A stretch of 16,902 nt of DNA, from contig JBJOQE010000030.1 in the NCBI GenBank assembly GCA_046050105.1, positions 1 through 16,902 of the forward strand, given 5' to 3'. The DNA comes from JAYQPD01 sp046050105. GTDB taxonomy: Bacteria; Patescibacteriota; Minisyncoccia; Phycocordibacterales; UBA918. How positions within the stretch are numbered: position 1 is the stretch's first letter; every line of letters starts with the position of its first letter. Shown piece after piece: positions 7,188 to 12,740 of the stretch. The notes below the pieces were generated by a model. That model was not told the DNA's origin. It saw nothing but the letters and a program-made list of their open reading frames with translations, and ran no database searches. The position numbers and the translations under genes are program-made.

Positions 7188-8048
7188 CTAGATGATGTAT
7201 GTATCGTACTCTGCAACAGTATACTCAGGATTTTCATGTGTCTTACTCCAGAGATAGAGTGGGATTTTCACCCCGATGCAGTGCCCGAATATATCGGCTA
7301 CTTGAAAGGTAAAATCGCGGCCGCTTCCCCTCCCTGAAGGATGCCCCCACACACGCTCGTTACGTGAACGGAAACGTGCCTGAGTCAGCACCTCCCGACG
7401 AAACAAAATAGAATTATCCGCACCAGGATAGAGATCCATCGTCCGGTAAAAGAGCCTCCGTGTATAAGGAAACCACTTGAAGGGAAAAGGAATATATTTG
7501 TGCCACCAGAATCGCATGAAAAATCCACGTGAACGGTGGGCGCGCGCCACCACTTCTTCTGCAGGTACTACCAACGCTTCTTCCCCTTTGGCCTTAATGA
7601 GCGCCTCCACATTGAACATCTTTCCCTCATACTCGGGTTTACGCTTTATCCATTGAATGCCGACCATAGTGGCATTATATTTTTCTGCAAACCGATACTG
7701 TACTTCGATACGGTTACGCAAGCACGCATCGTCAGCATCTTGTGTCGTGATCCAACCGCCCCGCGCAATACTAAAACCGTAGTCACGGGCAGAAAATCCT
7801 GCGTTGATGTCATAACCACGCCAATTCTTCTTTTTAGCAAACCGTCCTGGGTTCAGCACATACTTCACTCGCGCATCGCGCTTCATAAAGTCTTCCACAA
7901 TCGATTTGGTGGCATTTTCGCCATGATCATCAACCACAATGATTTCGAGGTTTTGGTAAGTCTGCTGTATCAACGACTCCAGAGAAGGAATCATTTTATA
8001 CTCAGAAGTGCGTGTGGGCACAATGACCGAAATGAGAGGTTCATGCAT
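7188..8048 (-). CDS. Glycosyltransferase family 2 (GT-A fold)
   Basis: This 286-residue enzyme should transfer a sugar from a nucleotide donor in the cytoplasm. Visible GT2 features are the N-terminal strand LISVIVPTRT, VVDDHG (38-43) for the nucleotide, and QDADD (103-107) as the metal-binding acidic motif, followed by NRIEVQYRFAEKYNA. A later YPGADNSILFRREVL looks like the acceptor-side helix. No membrane helix is seen, but an aromatic and basic stretch (FFMRFWWHKYIPFPFKWFPY) may touch the membrane. Donor and acceptor cannot be told. I chose ATG 8048 over ATG 8057 because a TTGTGA-17-TACTAT promoter ends 7 nt before it and the -10 overlaps the upstream ATG. Its own promoter and the DUF2339 promoter after it suggest a single-gene unit. 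Confidence 0.86.
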   Translation of the reverse strand: MHEPLISVIVPTRTSEYKMIPSLESLIQQTYQNLEIIVVDDHGENATKSIVEDFMKRDARVKYVLNPGRFAKKKNWRGYDINAGFSARDYGFSIARGGWITTQDADDACLRNRIEVQYRFAEKYNATMVGIQWIKRKPEYEGKMFNVEALIKAKGEEALVVPAEEVVARAHRSRGFFMRFWWHKYIPFPFKWFPYTRRLFYRTMDLYPGADNSILFRREVLTQARFRSRNERVWGHPSGRGSGRDFTFQVADIFGHCIGVKIPLYLWSKTHENPEYTVAEYDTYII

Positions 8049-8055
8049 GGCACTC

Positions 8056-8084
8056 ATAGTACCTATAACAGCTCTCGGTCACAA
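8056..8084 (-). promoter_or_regulatory. Promoter of the GT2 gene, leaderless type
   Basis: On the minus strand: TTGTGA -35 (8079-8084), a spacer of exactly 17 bp, and TACTAT -10 (8056-8061), then 7 nt to ATG 8048. It supports the shorter start. Confidence 0.6.
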
Positions 8085-8144
8085 GGTCAGCATTTTAGTG
8101 CAGGCGTCAAGCAGACCGCGCTCGCGCATGCATACAACTTCTAG

Positions 8145-8150
8145 TAGAAT
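8145..8150 (+). promoter_or_regulatory. -10 box of the GT4 gene, leaderless type
   Basis: TAGAAT lies 6 nt before ATG 8157, with no Shine-Dalgarno and only a poor -35. The gene is divergent from the GT2 gene, and both promoters share about 100 bp. Confidence 0.5.
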
Positions 8151-8156
8151 CACCAC

Positions 8157-9293
8157 ATGCGTATCCTCATTGCCACCCCTATCTACCTACCTGAAATCGG
8201 GGGTCCTGCTACCTACACCAAAGAGTTGTGCGAGCGGTTAGCACACGACCACAGCATCACGGTCGTTGCATACGCTCGGCATGGGAGCCCCTACGGCGGT
8301 GCGCGCTTAGTACAAATCTCAAAAGATATCCCACTTCCCCTCCGCCTCTTTCGTTTCTGGATCGCCGTGATGAGAGAAGCAAAAAAAGCGGATGTAATTT
8401 ATGCACAAAATGCAGTGGCGGCAGGACTCCCTGCAGTCATAGCCGGTGTGCTTCTTAGAAAACCGGTAGTCATCAAATTTGTCGGTGATGAGGCATGGGA
8501 ACGCGCAACGCAACATCGCGCAACTTCTCAGCAGCTCGAAGCTTTTTTAGAGAAACCCGACGGCACACTCCGCACCAGACTTATGATGACACTCCAAGGT
8601 TTCGTGCTTCGTCATGCATCACGCGTTACCACACCCTCAGAGTATCTACGCGAGGTTATTGTGAACACCTATGGGATCAAACCGGAACGGGCCGTGACCA
8701 ACTACAATGCTGCAGACGACCACGGCACTCCTATGTTTGCTCCGGTACGTGTCCCCCACCAGCTTGTTATGACGGCGCGCCTCACTGCCTGGAAGGGTGT
8801 CGATAGTGCACTACGTGCGCTCCCGCACATTTTGGCACACTACCCCGATACCACACTTACCGTCGCAGGTGATGGGCCAGAGCGAGAGAGTCTCGAAGCG
8901 CTCACGAAAGAACTTGGCATCACCAATGCGGTACGGTTTCTAGGAAATGTCTCACGTACCGAAACCTGGCAGCTCCGCAAAGAATCGGATGTCTATATTT
9001 TAAACTCAACCTACGAGGGGCTGCCACACACCGTTCTCACCTCGTTTGCTGCCGGCATTCCACTGGTGGCAACCAACATTTCGGGAACGAACGAAGCAGT
9101 GATTGATGGAGTAAACGGCCTGCTCATTCCTCCACACAATCCAAAGGCACTTGCTGACGCGGTGATTCGCCTCTTTAATGACCCATCACTTCAAGTGAAA
9201 CTCGTGCAGGGGGGCACCGCAACCCTCGTTTCCAAGTTCTCATGGGAAGCACACCTTCGTGCGCTCACTGCACTCCTATCGCTTCCCCGTTAA
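8157..9293 (+). CDS. Glycosyltransferase family 4 (GT-B fold, retaining)
   Basis: This 378-residue enzyme has the two Rossmann-like halves of GT4. The N-terminal half carries ATPIYLPEIGGPATYTKEL with the donor-site glycines near 15-16 and KFVGDEAWE near 107-115. The C-terminal half carries MTARLTAWKGVDSALRAL (205-222), VAGDGPERESL and NSTYEGLPHTVLTSFAAG (283-300). The family EX7E motif should have Glu at 287 and 295; Glu287 is present but residue 295 is Thr. The C-terminal Glu normally contacts the donor sugar nucleotide, so donor use may differ or be weak. The neighbourhood suggests assembly of a surface glycan or glycolipid. The 3' end overlaps the convergent epimerase gene by 18 bp with no terminator between them. 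Confidence 0.92.
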   Translation: MRILIATPIYLPEIGGPATYTKELCERLAHDHSITVVAYARHGSPYGGARLVQISKDIPLPLRLFRFWIAVMREAKKADVIYAQNAVAAGLPAVIAGVLLRKPVVIKFVGDEAWERATQHRATSQQLEAFLEKPDGTLRTRLMMTLQGFVLRHASRVTTPSEYLREVIVNTYGIKPERAVTNYNAADDHGTPMFAPVRVPHQLVMTARLTAWKGVDSALRALPHILAHYPDTTLTVAGDGPERESLEALTKELGITNAVRFLGNVSRTETWQLRKESDVYILNSTYEGLPHTVLTSFAAGIPLVATNISGTNEAVIDGVNGLLIPPHNPKALADAVIRLFNDPSLQVKLVQGGTATLVSKFSWEAHLRALTALLSLPR

Positions 9294-10286
9294 CCACGAG
9301 ACGTACGCTCGCACTCCTTCTTCAAGTGGCATAGCGGTAGTAAACATGAGGAGCTTCTTCGCAAGCTTCGTATCTGCGTGTGTCATCTCCACACTTCCGT
9401 GATGTGACGCATACGGCACAATTTCTGCTTTCTTACCGAGCACTTTTTCGACAACACCGAGTAATTTTTTAAGTGATACTGGTTTGGCACTCCCCACGTT
9501 CACCACATGAAACCCTGGTATGCGTGAAGCCAACAGAAAGGCGCGGGCGACATCTTTGACGTAGGTAAAGTCGCGGATACGCGTTCCTGCTCCTGATAGT
9601 TTTATAGACTCACCGCGCGTTATGCTCTGCACCCACTTTGGTAACACTAAATCTTCTCGCATACGTTCACCGTACGCATTGAAAATGCGGAGGCACGTCA
9701 CTTGCACTCCATGGTTATGGTAGTAGGTAAAGGCAAGCTGCTCCATCGCTTTTTTTGACGCACCATACATGGTGAGCGCACGGTCTGCCTTCTCACTTTC
9801 GCGGTACGGGGCCGTCGTGTCATTACCATAGACGGATGAGGTCGACGCGAGCACAAAATGGTGCACTCCATGGCGCACACCACTCTCGAAGAGATTAAAC
9901 GTCCCCATAACATTTGTCTCAAGATAGAGCTTGGGTTCCAGAACTGCTTTTCGTGCGTCGCATGAAGCGGCAAGGTGCAACACCGTGTCGAATTGCTCTT
10001 TTTTGAACAAGTTTTCAATGCGCTCAGCATCCGTGATATCTGCTCGCACAAGGCGGTAGCGCGCATCGTTTTTGTGAAGACGGGTATTTTCAACCTTACG
10101 CTTTGGGTCGTAGTTAAGGGTAAAGGAATCCACGACGACAACCCTAGTAACCTTGGGATCTGCCAAGAGAAGATCAACTACATGGGAGCCGATGAAGCCT
10201 GCCCCACCTGTTACCAGAACGCGTGCAAGCGGCTTCTGGTCTTGTTTTTCTTCTACCTGTTTCTTTTTCACTTTTGCGTGAGTCAT
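9276..10286 (-). CDS. NAD-dependent nucleotide-sugar epimerase/dehydratase (extended SDR)
   Basis: This 336-residue cytoplasmic enzyme is a member of the extended short-chain dehydrogenases that interconvert or dehydrate UDP- or dTDP-sugars. After a charged Lys/Gln-rich N-terminal tail of about 20 residues come the NAD loop TGGAGFIG (26-33), DSF at the end of the second strand (Asp53), LHLAASCDARKAVLEP, the catalytic ASTSSVYG (147-154) and YGASK with Tyr174 and Lys178, then LRIFNAYGERMRED. The fold position of each motif fits UDP-glucose or UDP-glucuronate 4-epimerases best, but the usual substrate-loop residues are not clear enough to name a substrate. It likely supplies sugars to the two glycosyltransferases nearby. 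A TTGCAG-17-TACATT promoter ends 6 nt before the ATG. Confidence 0.9.
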   Translation of the reverse strand: MTHAKVKKKQVEEKQDQKPLARVLVTGGAGFIGSHVVDLLLADPKVTRVVVVDSFTLNYDPKRKVENTRLHKNDARYRLVRADITDAERIENLFKKEQFDTVLHLAASCDARKAVLEPKLYLETNVMGTFNLFESGVRHGVHHFVLASTSSVYGNDTTAPYRESEKADRALTMYGASKKAMEQLAFTYYHNHGVQVTCLRIFNAYGERMREDLVLPKWVQSITRGESIKLSGAGTRIRDFTYVKDVARAFLLASRIPGFHVVNVGSAKPVSLKKLLGVVEKVLGKKAEIVPYASHHGSVEMTHADTKLAKKLLMFTTAMPLEEGVRAYVSWLTGKR

Positions 10287-10292
10287 AAAGGG

Positions 10293-10321
10293 AATGTACC
10301 ATGGTGCCTACACCCCTGCAA
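10293..10321 (-). promoter_or_regulatory. Promoter of the epimerase gene, leaderless type
   Basis: On the minus strand: TTGCAG -35 (10316-10321), a 17-bp spacer and TACATT -10 (10293-10298), then 6 nt to ATG 10286. The -35 overlaps the start codon of the divergent kinase-like gene, so the two genes can hardly be transcribed without interfering with each other. Confidence 0.65.
10309..10314 (+). promoter_or_regulatory. Possible -10 box of the kinase-like gene
   Basis: TACACC lies 6 nt before ATG 10321, the same spacing as the other leaderless starts, but it matches the -10 consensus poorly and has no -35. It is listed mainly because it helps choose the start. Confidence 0.3.
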
Positions 10322-11370
10322 TGAAACCTCTCCTCACAGAAACCATCGTCTCAACCGTAGCAAGTCTCGGGTATATCCTTGATGCTGAACAGCTCCACAT
10401 AGGTGGTGAGCGTGCTCTTATGAGCGCGCACAAGCTTGTACTTACCGGAAGTACACAAAAAGACAATGAACGTGTCGTCATCAAAGTGAGTCTCGATACA
10501 CTCGGTGCACAAGACATCACCAGAGAACACGCAGTGCGCGAACTCCTTCAGGGAGTACGATTTGCACTCCGTAACCTCGCCTTTCCACAAGAGCTGTTTT
10601 TTGGTATGCGAGGAGGTTACACCATCTCCGTTACAGAATTTATTGTCCAAGAAAGAGTATTTGTGGACTATCCGCTCCGTGAGCAATTCTTTATGATTCT
10701 GAAACTCTTTGAAGCACAAGAAGAGTTCCATGCAACCACCTACGAACATACCAAAACACTTCGGGGTACTGTTCCCGTCTGGGACGCAGAAGAGTACTGT
10801 GCCGATGCGCAACACATCAAGGAGATGGTGGCCTCCCTTTTCCCAACATGTACTGCAGTTTCAAGACTGGTGGAACTCCTCGACACTTCACGAACACATA
10901 TAGATCAATTTTCAGGCTTCCTTGACCATACCGACTTAGTGCCTCACAACTTCCGTGTCAAGGAAGGCTCACTGTTTGCGCTCGACCAGGTGGCGATCCG
11001 CTTTGGCAACAAATATGAAATGTGGGCGCGATTTATTAACTACATGCTCATTCATAACCCTGAGCTTGCCGACCTTTTGGTGCGCTACGTAGAAGAGAAA
11101 CGCGGCAAAGATGACGCCACCATGTTACGGATCATGCGCTGCTATAAAGCGGGGGTACTCCTTCGATACTATGCGGAGACCACAGAGAAATCCACGGGCG
11201 ACATGCATGAACTTTCAAAGGCTCGGTTTTTGTTTTGGGATCAGGTGCTCACCCATCTCCTGAATGAGGAACCTATTCCACGCGAGATGGTGCAACGGTA
11301 TATTCATACCCGCGATACGTTACGGAGCGATGATGAAAAAAAGCGACAACGGGAGTTTGCCAAAGCATAG
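10321..11370 (+). CDS. APH/choline-kinase-like phosphotransferase
   Basis: This 349-residue protein has the outline of the aminoglycoside-phosphotransferase fold. The N-lobe shows a glycine-containing strand pair (IGGERALMSAHKLVL) and VVIKVS with a candidate ATP-binding Lys near 55. The C-lobe shows FLDHTDLVPHNFRV with the Brenner-type HxDxxxxN motif at 203-210 (catalytic Asp205, metal Asn210), then LFALDQVAIRFG, where Asp222 takes the DFG-Asp place. A long helical tail ends in a Lys/Arg-rich stretch. The substrate is unknown; in this glycan block a sugar or lipid-linked acceptor is more likely than an antibiotic. ATG 10321 is preferred over ATG 10294, which would lie 7 bp from the divergent gene and inside its promoter. 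No Shine-Dalgarno precedes either. Confidence 0.72.
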   Translation: MKPLLTETIVSTVASLGYILDAEQLHIGGERALMSAHKLVLTGSTQKDNERVVIKVSLDTLGAQDITREHAVRELLQGVRFALRNLAFPQELFFGMRGGYTISVTEFIVQERVFVDYPLREQFFMILKLFEAQEEFHATTYEHTKTLRGTVPVWDAEEYCADAQHIKEMVASLFPTCTAVSRLVELLDTSRTHIDQFSGFLDHTDLVPHNFRVKEGSLFALDQVAIRFGNKYEMWARFINYMLIHNPELADLLVRYVEEKRGKDDATMLRIMRCYKAGVLLRYYAETTEKSTGDMHELSKARFLFWDQVLTHLLNEEPIPREMVQRYIHTRDTLRSDDEKKRQREFAKA

Positions 11371-11377
11371 ATACACA

Positions 11378-11423
11378 CCTCCCTCAAAAGTATTATGATA
11401 TATCATAATACTTTTGAGGGAGG
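11378..11423. repeat. Perfect 46-bp palindrome between convergent genes
   Basis: Two exact 23-bp arms meet with no spacer (centre between 11400 and 11401). The outer part is CCTCCCTC/GAGGGAGG and the inner part is AT-rich (TATTATGATA/TATCATAATA). It lies between the stops of the kinase-like gene and the convergent IMPase gene. It may act as a bidirectional terminator, since the RNA would fold into a long stem containing CTTTTG, but there is no terminal U-tract outside the stem. A protein-binding site or a dispersed genomic palindrome is possible. Confidence 0.9.
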
Positions 11424-11437
11424 ATATCGGTGCACAG

Positions 11438-12220
11438 TTACGTGAGCGAGCGCACAAACGCTGCGAGCTCACTAGTGCCAGTCGCCACAATGCGTTGTGG
11501 TTTTTTTGTAAGCAGTGCTCTCTCACCTGTTTCAAAACCATACACGTCGCCGCCTGCTTCGCGAAGGACGCCGACTGCCGGCGCAATATCGTGGATACCG
11601 ACGCCGCCATACACCACTACATCCACACGCCCGGCAGCTAGATAGCACACGTCGAGTGCCGACGCCGCCATAGTGCGCACTCGACATTCGGCATGCAGAA
11701 AGCCATTGTAGAGTGCGAGACCCCACGGCCAATTCTCGGCGCGACTACCGATAGTGAGGAATGCCACACCCCCTGCTAACGCTTCTTTTGTTGAAACGTG
11801 CAATCGCTGTTCATTCAGCATTGCCCCTTTCCCCTGCTCAAATGAAAAAAATTCATCTGTCATAGGGTTGTAAACCGCACCACATACAGGCACGCCTTCT
11901 TCAAGTAGCCCGAGACACACGGCAAAATGCGGAATGCCCCGTGAAAAATTAGAACTACCGTCGATGGGGTCAATGGTCCAGGTGTATGGCGAATCTCTCA
12001 ATTCATCTCCTTCTTCAGAGCAAATGGCGTGGAGTGGAAATTTTGCACGTATCGCTGATTTTATATAAGCATCAATGTCGCCATCGGTCTTCGTGAATAC
12101 ATCAAAAGGTACGTCACTCTTTTTATAGCTAACATCGACAAGACCAAAGGCCTCTTTCGCCATTGCGCCCGCCTGACGCACAGTACTGGTGATGAAGTTT
12201 GCGATGTCACTGCTTTCCAT
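11438..12220 (-). CDS. Inositol monophosphatase family sugar phosphatase
   Basis: This 260-residue magnesium-dependent phosphatase belongs to the IMPase/FBPase/CysQ superfamily. Metal-binding motifs are visible: TKTDGDID (43-50), ICSEEGD with Glu69-Glu70, WTIDPIDGSSNF (81-92, the family signature) and GIHDIAPAVGVLREAGG with Asp211. The last motif usually has Trp before Asp; here it is His. Substrates in the family include inositol-1-phosphate, 3'-phosphoadenosine-5'-phosphate, histidinol phosphate and sugar phosphates, and the sequence alone does not choose. Near glycan genes, a sugar phosphate is plausible. The start is supported by a TATACT box 7 nt upstream. It is cytoplasmic and a single-gene unit. 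Confidence 0.92.
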   Translation of the reverse strand: MESSDIANFITSTVRQAGAMAKEAFGLVDVSYKKSDVPFDVFTKTDGDIDAYIKSAIRAKFPLHAICSEEGDELRDSPYTWTIDPIDGSSNFSRGIPHFAVCLGLLEEGVPVCGAVYNPMTDEFFSFEQGKGAMLNEQRLHVSTKEALAGGVAFLTIGSRAENWPWGLALYNGFLHAECRVRTMAASALDVCYLAAGRVDVVVYGGVGIHDIAPAVGVLREAGGDVYGFETGERALLTKKPQRIVATGTSELAAFVRSLT

Positions 12221-12227
12221 AGATATG

Positions 12228-12233
12228 AGTATA
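12228..12233 (-). promoter_or_regulatory. -10 box of the IMPase gene, leaderless type
   Basis: TATACT on the minus strand lies 7 nt before ATG 12220, without a Shine-Dalgarno. The -35 region (TTCTTA at 17-bp spacing) is weak. Confidence 0.55.
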
Positions 12234-12279
12234 GGGTGATATACAACAAATAAGAAGTATTGACTGGTTACTGATATAT

Positions 12280-12292
12280 TTCCTGACAGGAA
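12280..12292. repeat. Short palindrome TTCCTGACAGGAA
   Basis: Six-bp arms around a central A, set in AT-rich flanks (TATATT before, TATTC after). It lies upstream of the IMPase promoter and past the tRNA terminator. It could be a regulator site; there is no further evidence. Confidence 0.45.
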
Positions 12293-12310
12293 TATTCAGC
12301 GACCCCACCT

Positions 12311-12360
12311 CGCGGTTTCCGCCTTTCGCTTCGCTCAAACGGAAACATCGCTGCGGTTCC
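12311..12360. other. GC-rich non-coding stretch with partial inverted repeat
   Basis: GTTTCCG (12315-12321) and CGGAAAC (12340-12346) could form a stem. CGCGGTTTCC (12311-12320) recurs imperfectly as CTGCGGTTCC (12351-12360). There is no start codon or ribosome site linking it to a gene. It lies between the tRNA terminator and the IMPase gene and may be a degenerate intergenic repeat. Confidence 0.35.
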
Positions 12361-12371
12361 ACAACGTAAAT

Positions 12372-12395
12372 AAAACAGTGCGTAGGCACTGTTTT
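12372..12395 (-). terminator. Intrinsic terminator after tRNA-Ile
   Basis: A 10-bp stem (AAAACAGTGC with GCACTGTTTT) has the loop GTAG; on the minus strand it ends in TTTTATTT. It starts 9 nt beyond the tRNA 3' end. Confidence 0.85.
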
Positions 12396-12403
12396 ATTCG
12401 TTG

Positions 12404-12476
12404 TGGGCGTGCATGGACTCGAACCATGGACCACCGAGGTATAAGCTCGGCGCTCTACCAACTGAGCTACACGCCC
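12404..12476 (-). tRNA. tRNA-Ile, anticodon UAU (reads AUA)
   Basis: A full 73-nt cloverleaf reads on the minus strand: acceptor GGGCGTG/CACGCCC with discriminator A73, D arm GCTC/GAGC, anticodon stem CCGAG/CTCGG with loop CTTATAC, T arm CATGG/CCATG with loop TTCGAGT. All stems pair fully. The loop puts TAT at positions 34-36, so it reads AUA. C4-G69, U12-A23 and A73 agree with isoleucine identity. CCA is not encoded. Most bacteria read AUA with a CAU tRNA modified to lysidine by TilS, so a genomic UAU anticodon is unusual. Confidence 0.95.
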
Positions 12477-12482
12477 TAGCGA

Positions 12483-12516
12483 GGACAAAATGAAAGCTTG
12501 CTTTCATTTTCTGTCC
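12483..12516 (-). other. Strong hairpin just upstream of the tRNA
   Basis: An AAAATGAAAG/CTTTCATTTT stem, topped by CTTG (or one more pair with a 2-nt loop) and extended below by GGAC/GTCC across a 2-nt bulge, ends 6 nt before the mature tRNA 5' end. In the tRNA precursor it would be a leader hairpin. It also looks like a terminator for RNA made from the repeats upstream. Confidence 0.6.
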
Positions 12517-12523
12517 GAGCGAC

Positions 12524-12564
12524 GGGCGTGCCGGGCATCCCGTAGGGTGACCGTCAGCCCATGC
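12524..12564 (-). repeat. 41-nt hairpin element, copy B
   Basis: On the minus strand it begins GCATGGGCTGACGGTC and ends GGCACGCCC. The 16 nt between (ACCCTACGGGATGCCC) form a hairpin: three C-G pairs around the triloop TAC, a bulged A on the 3' side, then A-T and C-G, a mismatch and two G-C pairs reaching into the flanks. It is a 41-nt match in length to copy A and differs mostly in the hairpin arms. Confidence 0.7.
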
Positions 12565-12586
12565 GCTTCTCTATGCATTTTCATGT

Positions 12587-12627
12587 GGGCGTGCCAGTCG
12601 TGCTGAAAGCCGACCGTCAGCCAATGC
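12587..12627 (-). repeat. 41-nt hairpin element, copy A
   Basis: On the minus strand it begins GCATTGGCTGACGGTC (one difference from copy B) and ends GGCACGCCC (identical). The centre GGCTTTCAGCACGACT differs from copy B at most positions but forms the same type of hairpin: three pairs around the triloop TTC, a bulged A at the same place, then G-C, C-G, T-A and G-C. Its end, GCACGCCCACA, also matches the 3' end of the neighbouring tRNA. Confidence 0.7.
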
Positions 12628-12652
12628 ACCACCTCTCTAGAGGCTGCTACAG

Positions 12653-12658
12653 AATATA
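12653..12658 (-). promoter_or_regulatory. Possible promoter for the repeat-tRNA transcript
   Basis: TATATT on the minus strand upstream of both hairpin elements and the tRNA. It would start a transcript near 12646 that runs through the repeats to the terminator at 12372-12395. The -35 is poor. This is the best -10 box I see for the tRNA. Confidence 0.35.
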
Positions 12659-12702
12659 GGAAAATACCCGCCGACGCCACCACTCCTTTCTGCTTCTATC
12701 CC

Positions 12703-12731
12703 TTCATACTTTTATGACGCCCACGTATACT
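12703..12731 (+). promoter_or_regulatory. Promoter of the ABC export operon
   Basis: TTCATA -35 (12703-12708), a 17-bp spacer and TATACT -10 (12726-12731), then 9 nt to ATG 12741. It places the start after the alternative ATG 12714, which would then lie inside the promoter. Confidence 0.65.
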
Positions 12732-12740
12732 AGAAAGGTA

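Noticed and set aside
12260..12280. TTGACT followed by TATATT as a plus-strand promoter
   Set aside because: The spacing is only 9 bp and no gene follows in that direction.
12207..12488. A 93-codon open frame on the minus strand covering the tRNA
   Set aside because: Its first half (around RVAQLVERRAYTSVVHGSSPCTP) is the translated tRNA-Ile, a common false protein, and the rest covers the terminator and the GC-rich repeat.
12486..12516. Plus-strand terminator before the ABC operon
   Set aside because: No plus-strand transcript is expected to reach it; a leader hairpin of the minus-strand tRNA precursor is more likely.
12524..12627. CRISPR array or tRNA-like second gene in the duplicated 41-nt element
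   Set aside because: Only two copies exist and the variable part lies inside a hairpin, not between repeats. No cloverleaf can be drawn, although the end GCACGCCCACA matches the tRNA 3' end.
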